A program made the position numbers and the translations under genes. Below, one piece after another: positions 30,001-42,757 of a DNA stretch of 64,000 nucleotides. The notes beneath the pieces are model-generated. The model worked only from the letters and a program-made list of their open reading frames with translations, did no database searches and had not been told where the DNA came from. This DNA is from Dipetalonema caudispina (lineage: Eukaryota > Nematoda > Chromadorea > Rhabditida > Onchocercidae), in NCBI GenBank assembly GCA_013365325.1, contig JABVXV010000036.1, positions 186,001 to 250,000 on the forward strand, read 5' to 3'. Position 1 is the stretch's first letter. Each line of letters starts with the position of its first letter.

Positions 30001-33000
30001 TCTCGTTTTTATTGATCTGTATGTAATTGCTGATTACTAGATGGTTGATTTGCAGGACAATCTTCTACTTATTTTCACGTATTTCTCATTCATCCTCATC
30101 CTGGATCTTCATTGCTTGGTGCTGTACGTCATCTCTATAGATTATATCGTGGGACTACTCCCGCTAAGGTTTGAATATTTTCGAAAAGACCAAGCACAAA
30201 ATATACTTAATGAATTTTGCAATTGGTTATATTGGCAAAACTTCTATCAGTGAAAATAGGCCATATTTCCGGATATAACTAAAAGGACAAAGTGCCTCCT
30301 GCTTCCTTTTCAGTTTTTTTTTCCTAGGAATGTGCTAGAATTTTCAAAACGTATCCTTGTATCTTATTGCTTTAAGAGAATTAGGTATAAATTGTTTGTA
30401 ACAGTTAAGAATTTAATAGACCGTATGGGAGAAAGTACTCTCTTCTGGAAATTAAATGCTTTATATTATATTGATCTCCACAACATATCTGATTTATCTA
30501 CGAACTTTTTTCCTGCAGATTAATCTAGCTAAAAAATAGATGCTATATGAAAGCATTGTTTCATCTGTTGTCTGTAAATTTATCCGAACAAATTGTTATT
30601 TCTGATAATTTTGATTTCTTAATGTTTAGGTAGTTAGCTGCAGTTTTTCTATTGATAATCGTTGGTTAGCAATAGCCACAAATCATGGAACTACCCATAT
30701 CTTTGGTATATGCCCATACGGTGGTCAAGTTACCGTTCGCACTCATGGCGGTGAAATCGTTAACAGGGAGTCGAGGTATTAAGTTTAATCAGTGCTGCTA
30801 ATTTTTGAATCAAATAACAATGTTGTTGTGCTTTTCTTTATTGACGATAAAATTCGTTATCTTCGTAATGTATTTCGCTATATTCTAGTGCAAGACCATC
30901 GCTAAAAAATGAAATTTATGAAATTTGGATAGAAATTAGTTTTTACTACTATAATTTTTTGAAAAGGCGTGGTATTATGATTCATTGCTTGTAACAAAAT
31001 GTACTTTGCGGATTTATAGATTCCATCGTTCCGCGGGTTTGCCAGAAATGGGTTACATTCATGTAAAGAAAGCAGAAACGCGAGGTCATCAGTTTGGTGG
31101 TGCTCAAGTTTGTAGGTAAATCTATAATAACTGATAATTTAACTCTTTTGTTTCGTTTAAGCGAGATGATTTTTTAGATCATAATAATTTCGTTTAAATA
31201 CAGAGAACATCCTGATGTTTCTCGATGTAACATTGCACGTTCAGTAAGCAATCCGCGTATCGGTCCTTATCCAAATCCGATAGGCATGGAAGCACATGTG
31301 AGGATCAAGGTTTGTATTGTTTTTAACTTCGATTTTTCTCATTATTCTTGAGAGTTGCTTATTTGGTCTTTCATTAGATTCAGTTAATCGAGTTCCAGTC
31401 TTCAAGTGGTGGCTGCTTTCCTAAATATCCTAGTGGTCGTCACGGATTCTTACACTATGAATTTGATCGACTTTTAATTGCAGCAACGTTTTTACTCAGC
31501 TGACAATCTAAGTGCTTGGGCTTCTGATATGACACCCGCATCACTTAGTTCTGGAAAGAAGTACTATAAAGCCTCGAGCAAACCCAGCGATCAACATCGT
31601 TTAGCGGTATGTATGAAATTTTGACTTCACTCATTTTACTGTAAAGTCATACTTCTTCGTCTAATGCGCACACTGCTTTTTCAACCAGACCTTTTGCAGA
31701 TTTCATTTGCTTCGAATTCTATACCTAATTCGAAGAATACTTCTCTGCTGGTATTCAACAATGATGGTGTTTTAACGGAATATTTGTTATCGGTCTCACC
31801 TGCTCCGTTCCATGGAGCTAGTGGAATGTTTTCTCCAACTGTACAACAACGGTCTAATCCTGATGAAACATTGATTCAGTGTACGCCAACTGCAGTAGCG
31901 CAGTGGACTTTACAGAGGTATTTTTTTGTCTTGTGTTTGTGTTAAAAAAATTGCGATGAATTATCTTTTGCTTTTTCTTTTCATTGTTCAACTCAAATTT
32001 CAGGAATAAGCTATCAGCGGACTTCCGCGCACCTATCTGTGAGCAAAATTCCTTGTGGATGTGGTTCATTCCTCATGCTGTATCTGAAGAAAAAAGTGAA
32101 GAGGAAGTGAATGCGAAGTGGATAAGCCAGGTTGAGCTAATACATTACTGAACTGTAAATGAAATTCTCCTGTCACGTCAACATAATAAGAAAGAAGGCA
32201 ATAAGGATGTTGTCATAGTACAGCAGAATATATGGTTGTATTTGATACATAGAGTTGCTATTTGGGGATCATATTATAGAGAGTTATTGCATAACCATGA
32301 TAATATGGATATGGGATAAGGGAAATTTTGTGTGCATTTCACAGATGATTTCTTTTGATTCCAATTGAATTTCGTGAATAGTTAGCAATTCTAATCATCA
32401 ATTTTATAGATTGAGGTGCTGACATATTTGGATCCTCATCGACGCTTGTGGATGGGACCACAGTTTTCATTCCGGACTTATATTCAATCATTGGAACATG
32501 CTAGCGCTGATTTAGTTTGTTTCTTTCTTGCATTTTCACAGTGGAGTATATAGCAGGGATTTCTCATCTTGTGTAGGACTTTTACTTGGCTGAATTTCTG
32601 AAATATAATTTTAGATCACTCCTGGATCAAATGAAGACAGATTACGGAGCGGTATAACGAAATCAGTTCCTGTGATAATTGAGGCGACGGGATCACTCGG
32701 TAGTTTTGATGTTGGTGAGCCGACTGAAATTATTGGGGGTAAATGTTTTGAACTTACTGCTTATGATAATGATGGACCCAATATATTTGAATGTTAAGTA
32801 ATACTTACTAGGAGATATGTTGTTTTTGATGGTATAATCCAGATAGTCAACAAAATTTGCTAATGGTATGAGTAAAAATTGGTCTGATAAGTTTATTTTA
32901 TCATTCAAAGAACAAGTTTACCAAAATAACTTTTGCAAATCACTAGAAGTTTTAGGAAGTTGGTCAAGTGATTTAGATGCAAAAGGTATCAAAAGACAGA

Positions 33001-33487
33001 AAGTGCTGGAAAAGAAAATTGAAGAAGCAATGCTTGAATTAGCTGCCGACGGAGAAACTAATGGGTTTCAGGTAAATATCCTTCGTCCTTTTTTAGGGTG
33101 CGGAGAAAAGAAGGACATTATTTCTGCTAAAAGAGAATTCATTTTTCTTCTTTTTCTACATTCTTTAAAACTCTTACTGATAGATATGCTCGTTTACACT
33201 CACAATAAATAATTTTCCAACAATAATGAGCAAGTAGAGGATATAATGCTTCTTCAATGCTTCATCAGATCTTTTATGTTACTTGTTGGTTCCCAAAGTT
33301 CCAGTCCTAACTTATAAAGAAAAAAATGAGGTGCAGTTCCTAGATCTCCATGAATTTTATTCTTAATTTGCTATAATCCGACTTACAGAATGGGGATAAT
33401 GACACGTCAAGTGATGAGTCAGAGGAAAACAGTGTTGCTTCATCGCATGATAGTATCAGCTTCCAGCTTTCGAATATGGATATATGA
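27043..33487 (+). CDS. BCAS3: BCAS3 homologue (WD40 beta-propeller, autophagy/cytoskeleton factor)
   Basis: Twenty-one exons: 27043-27111, 27445-27650, 27980-28098, 28212-28285, 28596-28702, 28792-28950, 29048-29198, 29407-29496, 29604-29756, 29881-29983, 30056-30168, 30630-30775, 31020-31115, 31204-31309, 31484-31606, 31700-31917, 32004-32130, 32410-32514, 32615-32738, 32911-33071 and 33389-33487; 2649 nt, 882 residues, all phases consistent. BCAS3 (Rudhira) is a PROPPIN-like propeller that with PHAF1 binds phosphoinositides on the phagophore, and is linked to cytoskeleton and cell migration. What is seen: propeller segments such as AHTEPIGFIAFGNGGQLLVTA and ICPYGGQVTVRTHGG; the BCAS3-specific VEVLTYLDPHRRLWMGPQF-like motif (IEVLTYLDPHRRLWMGPQF here) and SLEVLGSWSSD near the end, both matching human BCAS3. 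Length matches (human about 913-928). The ATG directly follows a TTGTAG acceptor, suggesting trans-splicing. The join at 32738/32911 rests on phase and acceptor quality and is the least certain. Confidence 0.92.
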
Positions 33488-33514
33488 GTTTACTTAATAT
33501 TTGCTTTTTAAGTC

Positions 33515-33520
33515 AATAAA
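33515..33520 (+). promoter_or_regulatory. Polyadenylation signal of BCAS3
   Basis: An AATAAA hexamer 28 bp after the stop codon of the last BCAS3 exon, at the expected distance for cleavage. Confidence 0.55.
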
Positions 33521-34258
33521 TAGTTTCATAAAAAGTCATAATCATTGATGTTTATCCTGCTTTGTCTCCCAACATTGCAACTATTATGTTAGTATTTTTT
33601 TCAGAATGGCAATTTCTGCCAATTCCGCGTTTTGCTTTTAGAATTTAATTATAGCTTTTTTATCCTCATTTTTAAGAACTACTTTTTTGAGGAATAATTC
33701 TTAAATGTTTGCATTCTGCTGCTATATGTTTGTTTGTCTATCTTTAAAAATTCTGTTTGCAGTGATCAATTCATAATATTAATTCAAGCTGAATTATTTA
33801 AAAAAAAAAAAAAATTCGGTGAAAAATCTGACAGGTTTTCAATATATGCTCGTACTTTTTCCATCATTGTTGTCTTGGTATTTTCTGTAGATGACTTGGT
33901 GGGATATTTACAATATTTAACTGGTTGCAAAATTCAAAATTCAAAAATTATGCCTTGAATATGAGTTTACATTTTTGATTTGAAAAAAAGTCATATTCTT
34001 CGCCATTTCAATGTATCATCTACTTTTTTATTTGTAATATTTTGTGCTTTTGATTTCAGTTTTATGAGTAATTCTGTGATGTCTTTTGCTCCTTTTTCCA
34101 ATTTTTATCAGTTTTCAAAATTGTATCGGCTCATAGTTTTAAAGTCTGACATCTCGAATATCGTGTGCTTTTACTATTCGGTTTTACATTACATTCATTT
34201 TGACTACTTTTATTGGAATTTTTGTCTGGTCTTTTATATTCTTCGGTAAATTTTGCAG

Positions 34259-34373
34259 CGGGAGAGGGGATCCAGAAAGGTCGAATCCATGGATGGTTTC
34301 AAAGGACAGTGACACAGTTCATCGTGAATCAAGATTAGGATTTTTAACCAAGGATCACTGCCTGTATACGTAG
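34259..34373 (+). CDS. Possible orphan exon downstream of BCAS3
   Basis: After a TTTTGCAG acceptor the frame stays open for 38 codons to TAG at 34371-34373, with coding-like content (GRGDPERSNPWMVSKD, then HRESRLGFLTKDH). Two more coding-like pieces follow, at 34670-34731 (after TTTCCAG; contains RFRNEIDRIHMENNKTY) and 34732-34884 (contains SIEITYSGDDIDDTYKSSE, ending in TAA). They could be alternative 3' exons of BCAS3, parts of a separate small gene, or remains of a decayed gene. No family was recognised and the three pieces do not join in one obvious frame. Confidence 0.3.
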
Positions 34374-34884
34374 GGTTACTCGTTCAGGTACATGTATTAT
34401 TGCTATAGTCACTCTTGTATGCTTTCTTCATCATGCAGATTTTTGATGCTGGTATTTTTGTGTATTTCATTCTTGCATATTAGGTATTCAACGAAGTACT
34501 GATCATAGTTTTATACATATATTTGTAGGAATAGTTTGCTTTTAGCTTTATCACAGATCCATAAGATCTGCATAGCTCCTTGAATGAATTTATTTACTAT
34601 TGAGATTAGTTTTGCTACTTTGTCATTGGTAAAATGATGGAATTGGGAAATACTTATTTCCAGAAAGATTCAGGAACGAAATTGATCGAATCCACATGGA
34701 GAATAATAAAACGTATTTGTGTTACCAGGTAGTATAGAAATAACGTACTCTGGTGACGACATAGATGACACTTATAAATCTTCAGAAGTAAATTATCTTG
34801 TTCATATAAAGAACTTGATTATTGACAGCACTGCTGTCAATAATTGTGGAATCATTGCAAACACAAATGAGCTTAAGGATTAAG

Positions 34885-35816
34885 GTAGGGGAGATTTGCA
34901 TGAAGTTTACTCTCTCATTATTACGACATTTCTCTGAGTGTACTTTAATTTCAACGTGAGACAAAATATTCAGAGCATTCCTCTAATTCTTTAATCTTTT
35001 TTTTTTAGTTTTATAACCGACATAATGGCTAATTGCTGTAATATGTATTTTTCGCTTTTTTACTTTCTATTTTCATTAAAAAATTGTATATGATCCATTT
35101 TTACCATTGTATCTTGATAATTCTCAATCTGAATTGTGTAGAAAATTTTGAAAAGTTAGTGTACATAAAGCATTATTAAAATGGTTTTAGTAGCAAGTTA
35201 GATATTTGTCAAACTGTGTTAAACTTTAATTTCTCAATAGTAACTTTCGAATCATCTTAAGGTTATTCCTATTGGATTAACTTAATTATCAGGACATTAT
35301 CATTCATCTTTATATAACATTTGATAAAAAATGCGATTGATTAATGAATGAATTGTTTAAAGCAAGGCTATCCATTTTTTGCATCATCCTAAATGATATT
35401 TTAGAATAAATATTACACCTTTCAGCTATATTCACTTGATATAAGCCTAGACAGTGACATAATACTAGATAGATTAGTGATAACGAATCTGATTACATAC
35501 AGTTCTCAGTCTAGATATATCATCTTTCAATTAAATGAGTGTAATATTCATTGTCAGTTTGTTCTGAGACATAGTTGGAATTTGTCTCATTAATTGATAA
35601 TATATCTGATTTAAGTTTCATCATACTTGATGTTGTTTGATATGATTATTTGATCGATTCCATTGATAGTTACCATTAGTGCAAGTGGAAGTCGCATTTT
35701 AAGATGATAATTTTTTCATCTACAATAGTGAATTTTTAACTGACATTTTATCACAAAGACGATTAATCCGAATAGCACTTCAAATTTCATCCTATAATCA
35801 ATTGCTTATTTCAAAA
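34885..35816. other. Spacer between BCAS3 flank and ORP
   Basis: AT-rich convergent intergenic DNA. No exon, repeat or regulatory motif was recognised. Confidence 0.55.
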
Positions 35817-38800
35817 TCAAAAATACGACAAAAACTTGATGATAAAAATGCAAATATACCAGAATAATTGGAGCATATCCGAATAACCCTTGAATTTTTT
35901 TTCCTTTGCTTGCCAATATCGACCGTTACAGATCCATAAGGTTGTATTTGTCATCAAATCTTGTCGCTGTTCAAACCACATACGCTTATGTGTCGTTTCA
36001 TTACGTGATCGTTGCAGCTAAACTTGTTATAATTCACATTAGGAACTTTTTTTTCTCTATTACATATATTCCGTATATCGATTGAATGAATTTGAAAAGT
36101 AAAAATTCTGTACGATAAATAAAATAACAGTATAAATTATGAAAGATAAGTTTGATGATGATGATGATAGATTAGATAGATTTATTGTCTCAATTTATAC
36201 ATTCCGAATATTTGAAAAATAAAAAGATATTAAAAGAAAAAGATAGATAGATAAAACCTTTTCGAGATTAGCTTTAGCTTCACCAGCTCGAGTAATATCA
36301 GCATTTTCAAGAGCTTTTAAATCTGGTCTAAATCGACTATCAGTTGGTGGCGCATTTAATTTCTCCTCATTATTCAAAAATTCATTCAATCCACATGCAA
36401 ACTGTGAAAAACCATAATACTGATTTGCATTTTTAGGTAATGGAATTGCTTCGAACAAATAATCTTTCTGATTCACTCTGAAAAAAAAAAAAAAAAAAAA
36501 AAAAACGTATATATTGCAAAATATTAAATGATCACGAAAATACTAAATTAATTATCCCAGTTGAAAATTATATTATAATTAAGGAATGTTAATTTGATTA
36601 AAATCTCTTTTACTTGTACGTCTATTTGAAATTACTATCCTATTATTCCTATATACTTGATACATTTCATTATACATAAATGAGTTTGTTTTGGATCATA
36701 AAATAGGCGATAATTCTTGCGGATATAAATATTTCCGCTTTGAAGTTATAAAATTGGACGAGTGTGATATAAATATTTCTATCTTGAAGTTTTAAGCGTG
36801 GTAAAGTTACACAGTGGAAGAGAATGGGTATAAATTTTACGATAAAATAGCCAACGAATTTCGATAGATTAAAAAAAAAAAAAAAGATCGTAAATACAAA
36901 AAATAAAAAAAGAATTTTCTTTTTTTCCATAAATCTTTTTACTTTGATTCTTTAGTATTATTCATCAGTGAAATATCATCGATCTGAACAAATCTGCTCA
37001 TATTTTATTGAATTCAAAATCTTTCAAACTACTGTAACTTCCATCAAAAATTGCGATGAAATAATTGGAGGTGATCGATTTTTTTTTTTTATAAACTTTT
37101 CTAACTTATAAACAAATACATTTCAGCACTTTAATAATTTCGTTGATTTCTGAGCGATAGAAATATTCATCTAATATATTAATTATCGATCTATTCTATT
37201 CAAAATTTTGATCTAATCAAAATTTTCACTTCTTTTTCAAATAATAAAACACTAACTTCTGCAAGAAACGATCATAGTAACCGGTAAGTTTCACAACTAA
37301 AACACCATGATTATCCATAATACTACCATATACTTCAGTTTGTCGATCTTTACGAAAAATTATTGTACTCGTATAACCATTACTACATCTCATATTCATT
37401 GTTCCATCCATTCGTAATTTCCGATATTCAGCTGTTGATGATGCATTCTCGATGATTACTTTTACCTAAAAATTTTCATTAAAATTCTTTAATTTTAAAT
37501 TACTATTATGTAAATGTTATCTTTTCAATTAAATAATTAATATTTTCAATCACCTACTCGATTCCAGCAATAATCCTCTTTACCCAATCGTACACGTACA
37601 GGTAATTCTGGTGTCGCTTCAATAACACCAGACCATGTTGTTTTTGGTGTTGATATTAATGTTTGCCACCATTCCCAATTTAATCCTTCAGCATGAGCAG
37701 CTGTTATCGATGGATGATGACTTACCTGAAATGTTTACAAATTAAAGGAAAAAGGTAAAATGTGAAATTAAAGGATGAAAAATTATAATCTCTTATTCTA
37801 GATCATGATTATTTATGGATATTTTAAAGTTTGATATTCTACCTTGATAGCAATATATTTTCTAAACGATATGCAAATCATTTCAATGAATTAACCTGTT
37901 CAGCATGATATTTCCATCCTTCGTTAGATACAAAATCAAATGTTTCACCAAGTAATGGATTAAATGGTTTCTGTTTCCGGCATACCATACCGGAATAACT
38001 GCTTACAGCAAAAGCTGTTACATATGCAATACGATCTACTGGATCAAAAGCGGCAATAGCTCGATTCAATGTTTGTCCTGAATATCGTAATTCTTCGCAT
38101 AGAACCTAAAATAATATTTCTATCCTCTAATTTGATGGATACTTTTGTACTTACAAAATTTATTTCTAATTACTCTTCACTAATTATGAATCTTAGGAAA
38201 ATTAAAATTGTACAAATAGCTGAAATTAAGAAACTAAAAGAACAGTTAAAATGTTGCAATAAAAGATTCTCCTTCCATTGAAATTTTTATTGAAATAAAA
38301 TGAATTTGATTTAATTAAATAATTTCATTATATCAAAATTTTCAACTCTTTATTTATACCTGAAGTTTCTGTTAAAATTGTAATTTGGTAGCTAATTAAA
38401 ATTAGAAATCATAAAGTAAACTTTCTGTTGTCGCAACTTTACTTGTAACATTGTAAGCGGTTCGAAGAAAGACATTGGTAATGGTAAGCGTCGGGCAACG
38501 ATTGCCATCAATTGTCGAAGGCCTAACTCTTCACCCGCTACTGATGGTTTTGGCAATTGATCCCTGCGTTTCCGCGGTTGCATCTTCTCGAATTCTCCTC
38601 CTTCCACCACCAGACGTTCAGGTTTCTCATCCTGAGATGTTACAGTTGTTACTACATAGGAAATGAAATGATAATTGTGGTGGTAATTTTTCATTATTAA
38701 ACTTAATGAGAAATTAATTCATATCAAAACTTTATTTAAAAACAAAAAAAAAAAAACCTAAATTTCAGTTACAATTAAAAACACAAATTACCTTTTTATC

Positions 38801-41800
38801 AATAAGTTCTTCGGACAAGTAAATTCTACCCTTTTGTCTGAAACAAAAATGATTTTAACACTAAAACGGGTCATTTGTTTTAATTTGAATATAGCATAAA
38901 ATTGAAAATTATGCTAATAGAATGGAAAAAGAACTAACAAAGCTTTTTTATCCTTTGATTTGATACCTGAAAATTATTTACTTATCAAATTTTCCACCGT
39001 TGAATCAATTGTATAAAAATAAAATTTGAAAAAGAATGTATTGTTGATTTTCAAAATCTTTAGTCATCATAAGCTATGATGAGCTTATTGTTTGCTCAAA
39101 AGGTTAAAGGACACTATTAGCATAACTATGATATTCATCATTGATTATTTTAGCTTCTTATGGTACCATTGTGCTGATTTCATACATCTGTACCTAAGAT
39201 TCCTTTGTTTTGAAATTATATCTTATTGCTATGGGATTATTGTACTGTTAACATTTCTTAATTACATTCACACTAATTAGAGCAATATAGATATCTGTAA
39301 TAGCTTGTAGTATTTGTAATGTAAAAATAACCTTTCTTATCTTCTGCAACTTTTTCCTTTGCTGCTTCTCTAAAAAAGTCAAAATGTGAAAAAGTGAATA
39401 AACAATGGACGATAATAGCGATTAAGTACGAAGTAATTAACATCTTCACATTTTAAGAATTTAAAATTGAATTTTAGATTAAATTATTTTCAGCATTAAA
39501 TTAAAAGTATAATAATATTTGATAGCAAAAATTCTTAAACTTGAAATTTTTTTTTAAAAAAAGTTCAACTGTTAACATCAGATCTTTCAATTGTTTTATT
39601 GAATAATTTTTTATGCATCAATTTTATCTTTCCATATCAATGCTAATTTTACCAATTTCAACTTATCTTTTGCTATGGAAAAGTTGGAAATTAATATTTT
39701 TATCGAAAAAAAAAAAAAAAACTGATCTAAAAAAATGAAATATACTTATCATACTTTTGAATTACATCAAATAATGTTTGACTATTATTGTGAATAGCTA
39801 CGGCTAATTTCTCATCAGAATCATCCGAATCAGAATCTTCATCTTCTGAAAAAAATTTTTCAAATTTTTAACAATATCAATTGTTTACAACATTTAATCA
39901 TACTATACGAATATAATTTGATAATAGTAACAGTAATTATTAATTATCACCAAATTAATTACTTTTATTCACTATAAAAAAGTTTGTAATAAAATTTTGA
40001 AAGATTTACCATCTTTATTTTCTGTTGTTGGTAATATTTTTCCACTTTGAACCGTTCTTATTAATTCCTAAAGAATTTCAAAGAATTACTAAAACGCTTA
40101 CTTCATTATTGTTATTTGTTTAAAATTATTTTTAAAATTTGATAATCATCAGGAAACGAAAAAAAAAAAAAAAAAAAGCCTATGATACCTTTAATTCTTT
40201 TCGCATTTGTTTCATTTCAACCGCAATTGCTTTGATATCATTGATAATTTTAGTCACTTTTTCATTTAATTCAGCAATTGTATTACTTCGGAAATCTTCA
40301 CGTAATTTACCGGTTTCGATGTCTTGTTCCGGATTAACAAGCCTTTTATTTAATGGATAAAATTTTCATTGATTACTTCAACACATTCTAATTCATTCAG
40401 TAAAATTTAGCACTGAATTATATAGGACTAAAAATTTTATCTTGTCTAATTAAATTTTGAAAATTCACCAGTTAGTCCTAAAATTAAATAAAGGAATCTC
40501 AAAATATGAAGTTTTTTCCTTTTTGAATAACTGATAACTACATATATTATTAGGTTAATTATTCTAACAGATCATTCGATTCAATTTCAAGGCTTCTTTC
40601 AACAACTAAGTGAAATATTTGAACTCACCGTCCAGTTATTGGACTGAATTCATTACTCTGATATGCATTTGCAGTAATTAATTCATTGATATCTTCCTTC
40701 CTTAACAATTATTATTGTACTAACAGAAATTTTTCTTTTTTTTTTTTTGTTCGCATTAACAAATCGAAAATTTTGAATGAAAAAAGATTACATTTTTTAA
40801 GAAAGCAAATGATATTTCCATTCAATCATATTAAGAAATTATTTTTTTAGACAATTTTTTTTTAAGATTTAGCATTGTTAGATGAAATTTTTACCATCCA
40901 TAAAAAGTAATTTAATAAATTTTAACTGAATGGCTTAAAATATACATAACCATGATATTATCATTCAATAACAAATAGTGAATTATCATAGAATTCTATT
41001 TATAAATCATTTTACATATTTCCTAATGCTACATACTTGTTACGATAAGCGCTTTGACGATAATTACGATGTTTCTGAATCATTTCCTTGAATGTATCAT
41101 ATTCATTCTTATTTACTGGTCCTATATCACGTGATTCTTTCTTAAATTTAAATACTAATCTTCGTCGTGAATCATCACATGAAATTGCTACCTAAAAGTA
41201 TAATCATTCATAAATTTCTCATTTATATTGATAAATATTTTTTCAGTTTTAATTTAACCAATGTATTCAAATGTTAAATAATGTCGAAAAATAATGTTTG
41301 AAATGATCATATCACATTCAATTATCAAAATTATTGATAGCTTAATTTTTAAAGTTAAATATGAAAGTAAATACAAATAATATGAAACATTGAAAGTTAC
41401 AAACAGCAGTTAAATCGATGGTATATTCTGAACCAATAGCTTCACTATTTGCTTTAGCACTTTTTTCCGGCATTAATCGCATCAATCCACGGATAACTCT
41501 ACCAAAATAACGCTTTGTGATACTAAGACGATGCTTTTTTAATGGTTTCATTGTTACATAGCACTAAAATGTTTCAGTTTGAAAAGTTTTTTTTTTATGA
41601 AATGATCACATATATCGCTGATATCACATACTTCATTTCTTAAATAACGAAACATTTGAATTAATTTCAAATTTTCCTATAATTAAATAAGATTGGAAAT
41701 GAGCAAAAAATATATATTTATACACCATAAAATTAATATATCAAAGTTCATATTTTATTTATTGATCGATGTTTCCGGATGACAATTCTTGAGAATTCCG

Positions 41801-42127
41801 AGACAATTCATTAAATGATTAAACTAATGATTTTAACTGAATAATTTTTCAATAAGAGATTTGAAAGAAAAATCAGCGAAATGATTTACTAGCAGTGAAA
41901 TTTTTTTTTTTTTTTTTAATATAACAAGCAATCGAAAACGAATTTGATACTTCATAAATGGGTGGACAATCAACGGGTAATGCATCAAGTGGTAAATCAT
42001 GCATTGGTATAAGTCGTTCCTTTTTGATTGCTAATTTTTTGCTAATTTTTGATAATTTTTTTACAGGTGGAGTGATACGTGTAGTTAACGTATTAGGCTC
42101 TGAAGCACCATGACGTGATGTTGACAT
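35817..42127 (-). CDS. Oxysterol-binding-protein-related lipid transfer protein (ORP)
   Basis: Seventeen minus-strand exons: 42127-41951, 41676-41632, 41563-41405, 41191-41037, 40700-40629, 40342-40189, 40067-40010, 39845-39755, 39369-39332, 38966-38939, 38837-38792, 38631-38443, 38105-37896, 37725-37558, 37465-37257, 36477-36258 and 36017-35817; 2220 nt, 739 residues. ORPs carry sterols or phosphatidylserine against PI4P between membranes at contact sites. What is seen: a basic N-terminal region (1-60); a possible PH-like region (about 60-180); a helical stretch; an acidic run EDEDSDSDDSDE; then the lipid-transfer domain with LPLPMSFFEPLTMLQ, AYVTAFAVSSYS, KPFNPLLGETF and the family signature EQVSHHPS (about 473-480), and later NAPPTDSRFRPD and MWFEQRQ. 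The reading ends in a hydrophobic stretch rather than the usual PDIF-like end. The ATG follows a TTTTTGCAG acceptor by 13 bp. Which ORP subtype it is cannot be told; no FFAT motif was found. Confidence 0.92.
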
Positions 42128-42757
42128 CAGTTAAGATCTTCTGCAAAAATATTTTAATTTTCGAAATAAAATGAAATTCAAAAGATTTTTGATTTAAGTG
42201 CTAATCAGTTATCAATAATTTATTGCTATTCATAAAATGCAATTAAATTGTAATACAAATGAAATAGTTATTTGTTGATTTTAGCATATTATCCAAATAT
42301 GTTTGAAAAGTTTTTTTTTTTTTTTTTTTTTTCAAATGGGAAAAAAAAAAGGAAGTAATTTGAGCGTACTAATTAGAATTGCCAGATTTGCTACAGGTTG
42401 TTGCTTCTTACACCACTAATTATCTTTGAAATTATTGAAGGATAAATGATTATTAAAGATAACACCACCCGTGAAATATAAAATAAGTATAAATGAAGAA
42501 ACTGTGATCATTAGTTACTTTTCATTACTTACAAAAAAATTTACGTAAAATGCAAATTCTTACTCTTTTTACAAACAAACAAATTACATTTAGCAAGTAA
42601 AATGTAATTTTTCGGCTAGCAATTGTTATGAAAATTATGCCAGAAAGCTACATGATCGATTGTAAAAAAATTTGATAAATCATTAAAACATGAAATATAC
42701 AAAAAATTTATCTTAAGACGCATAATTAAATGTTATTAAAAAGTTCAAAGGTTAGAA
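42128..42757. other. Spacer between the unknown gene and ORP
   Basis: A 630 bp AT-rich gap between two minus-strand genes. It includes a T run at 42311-42330 and, at 42150-42141, the acceptor in front of the ORP start. The arrangement would fit a two-gene operon, which is inference. Confidence 0.5.
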
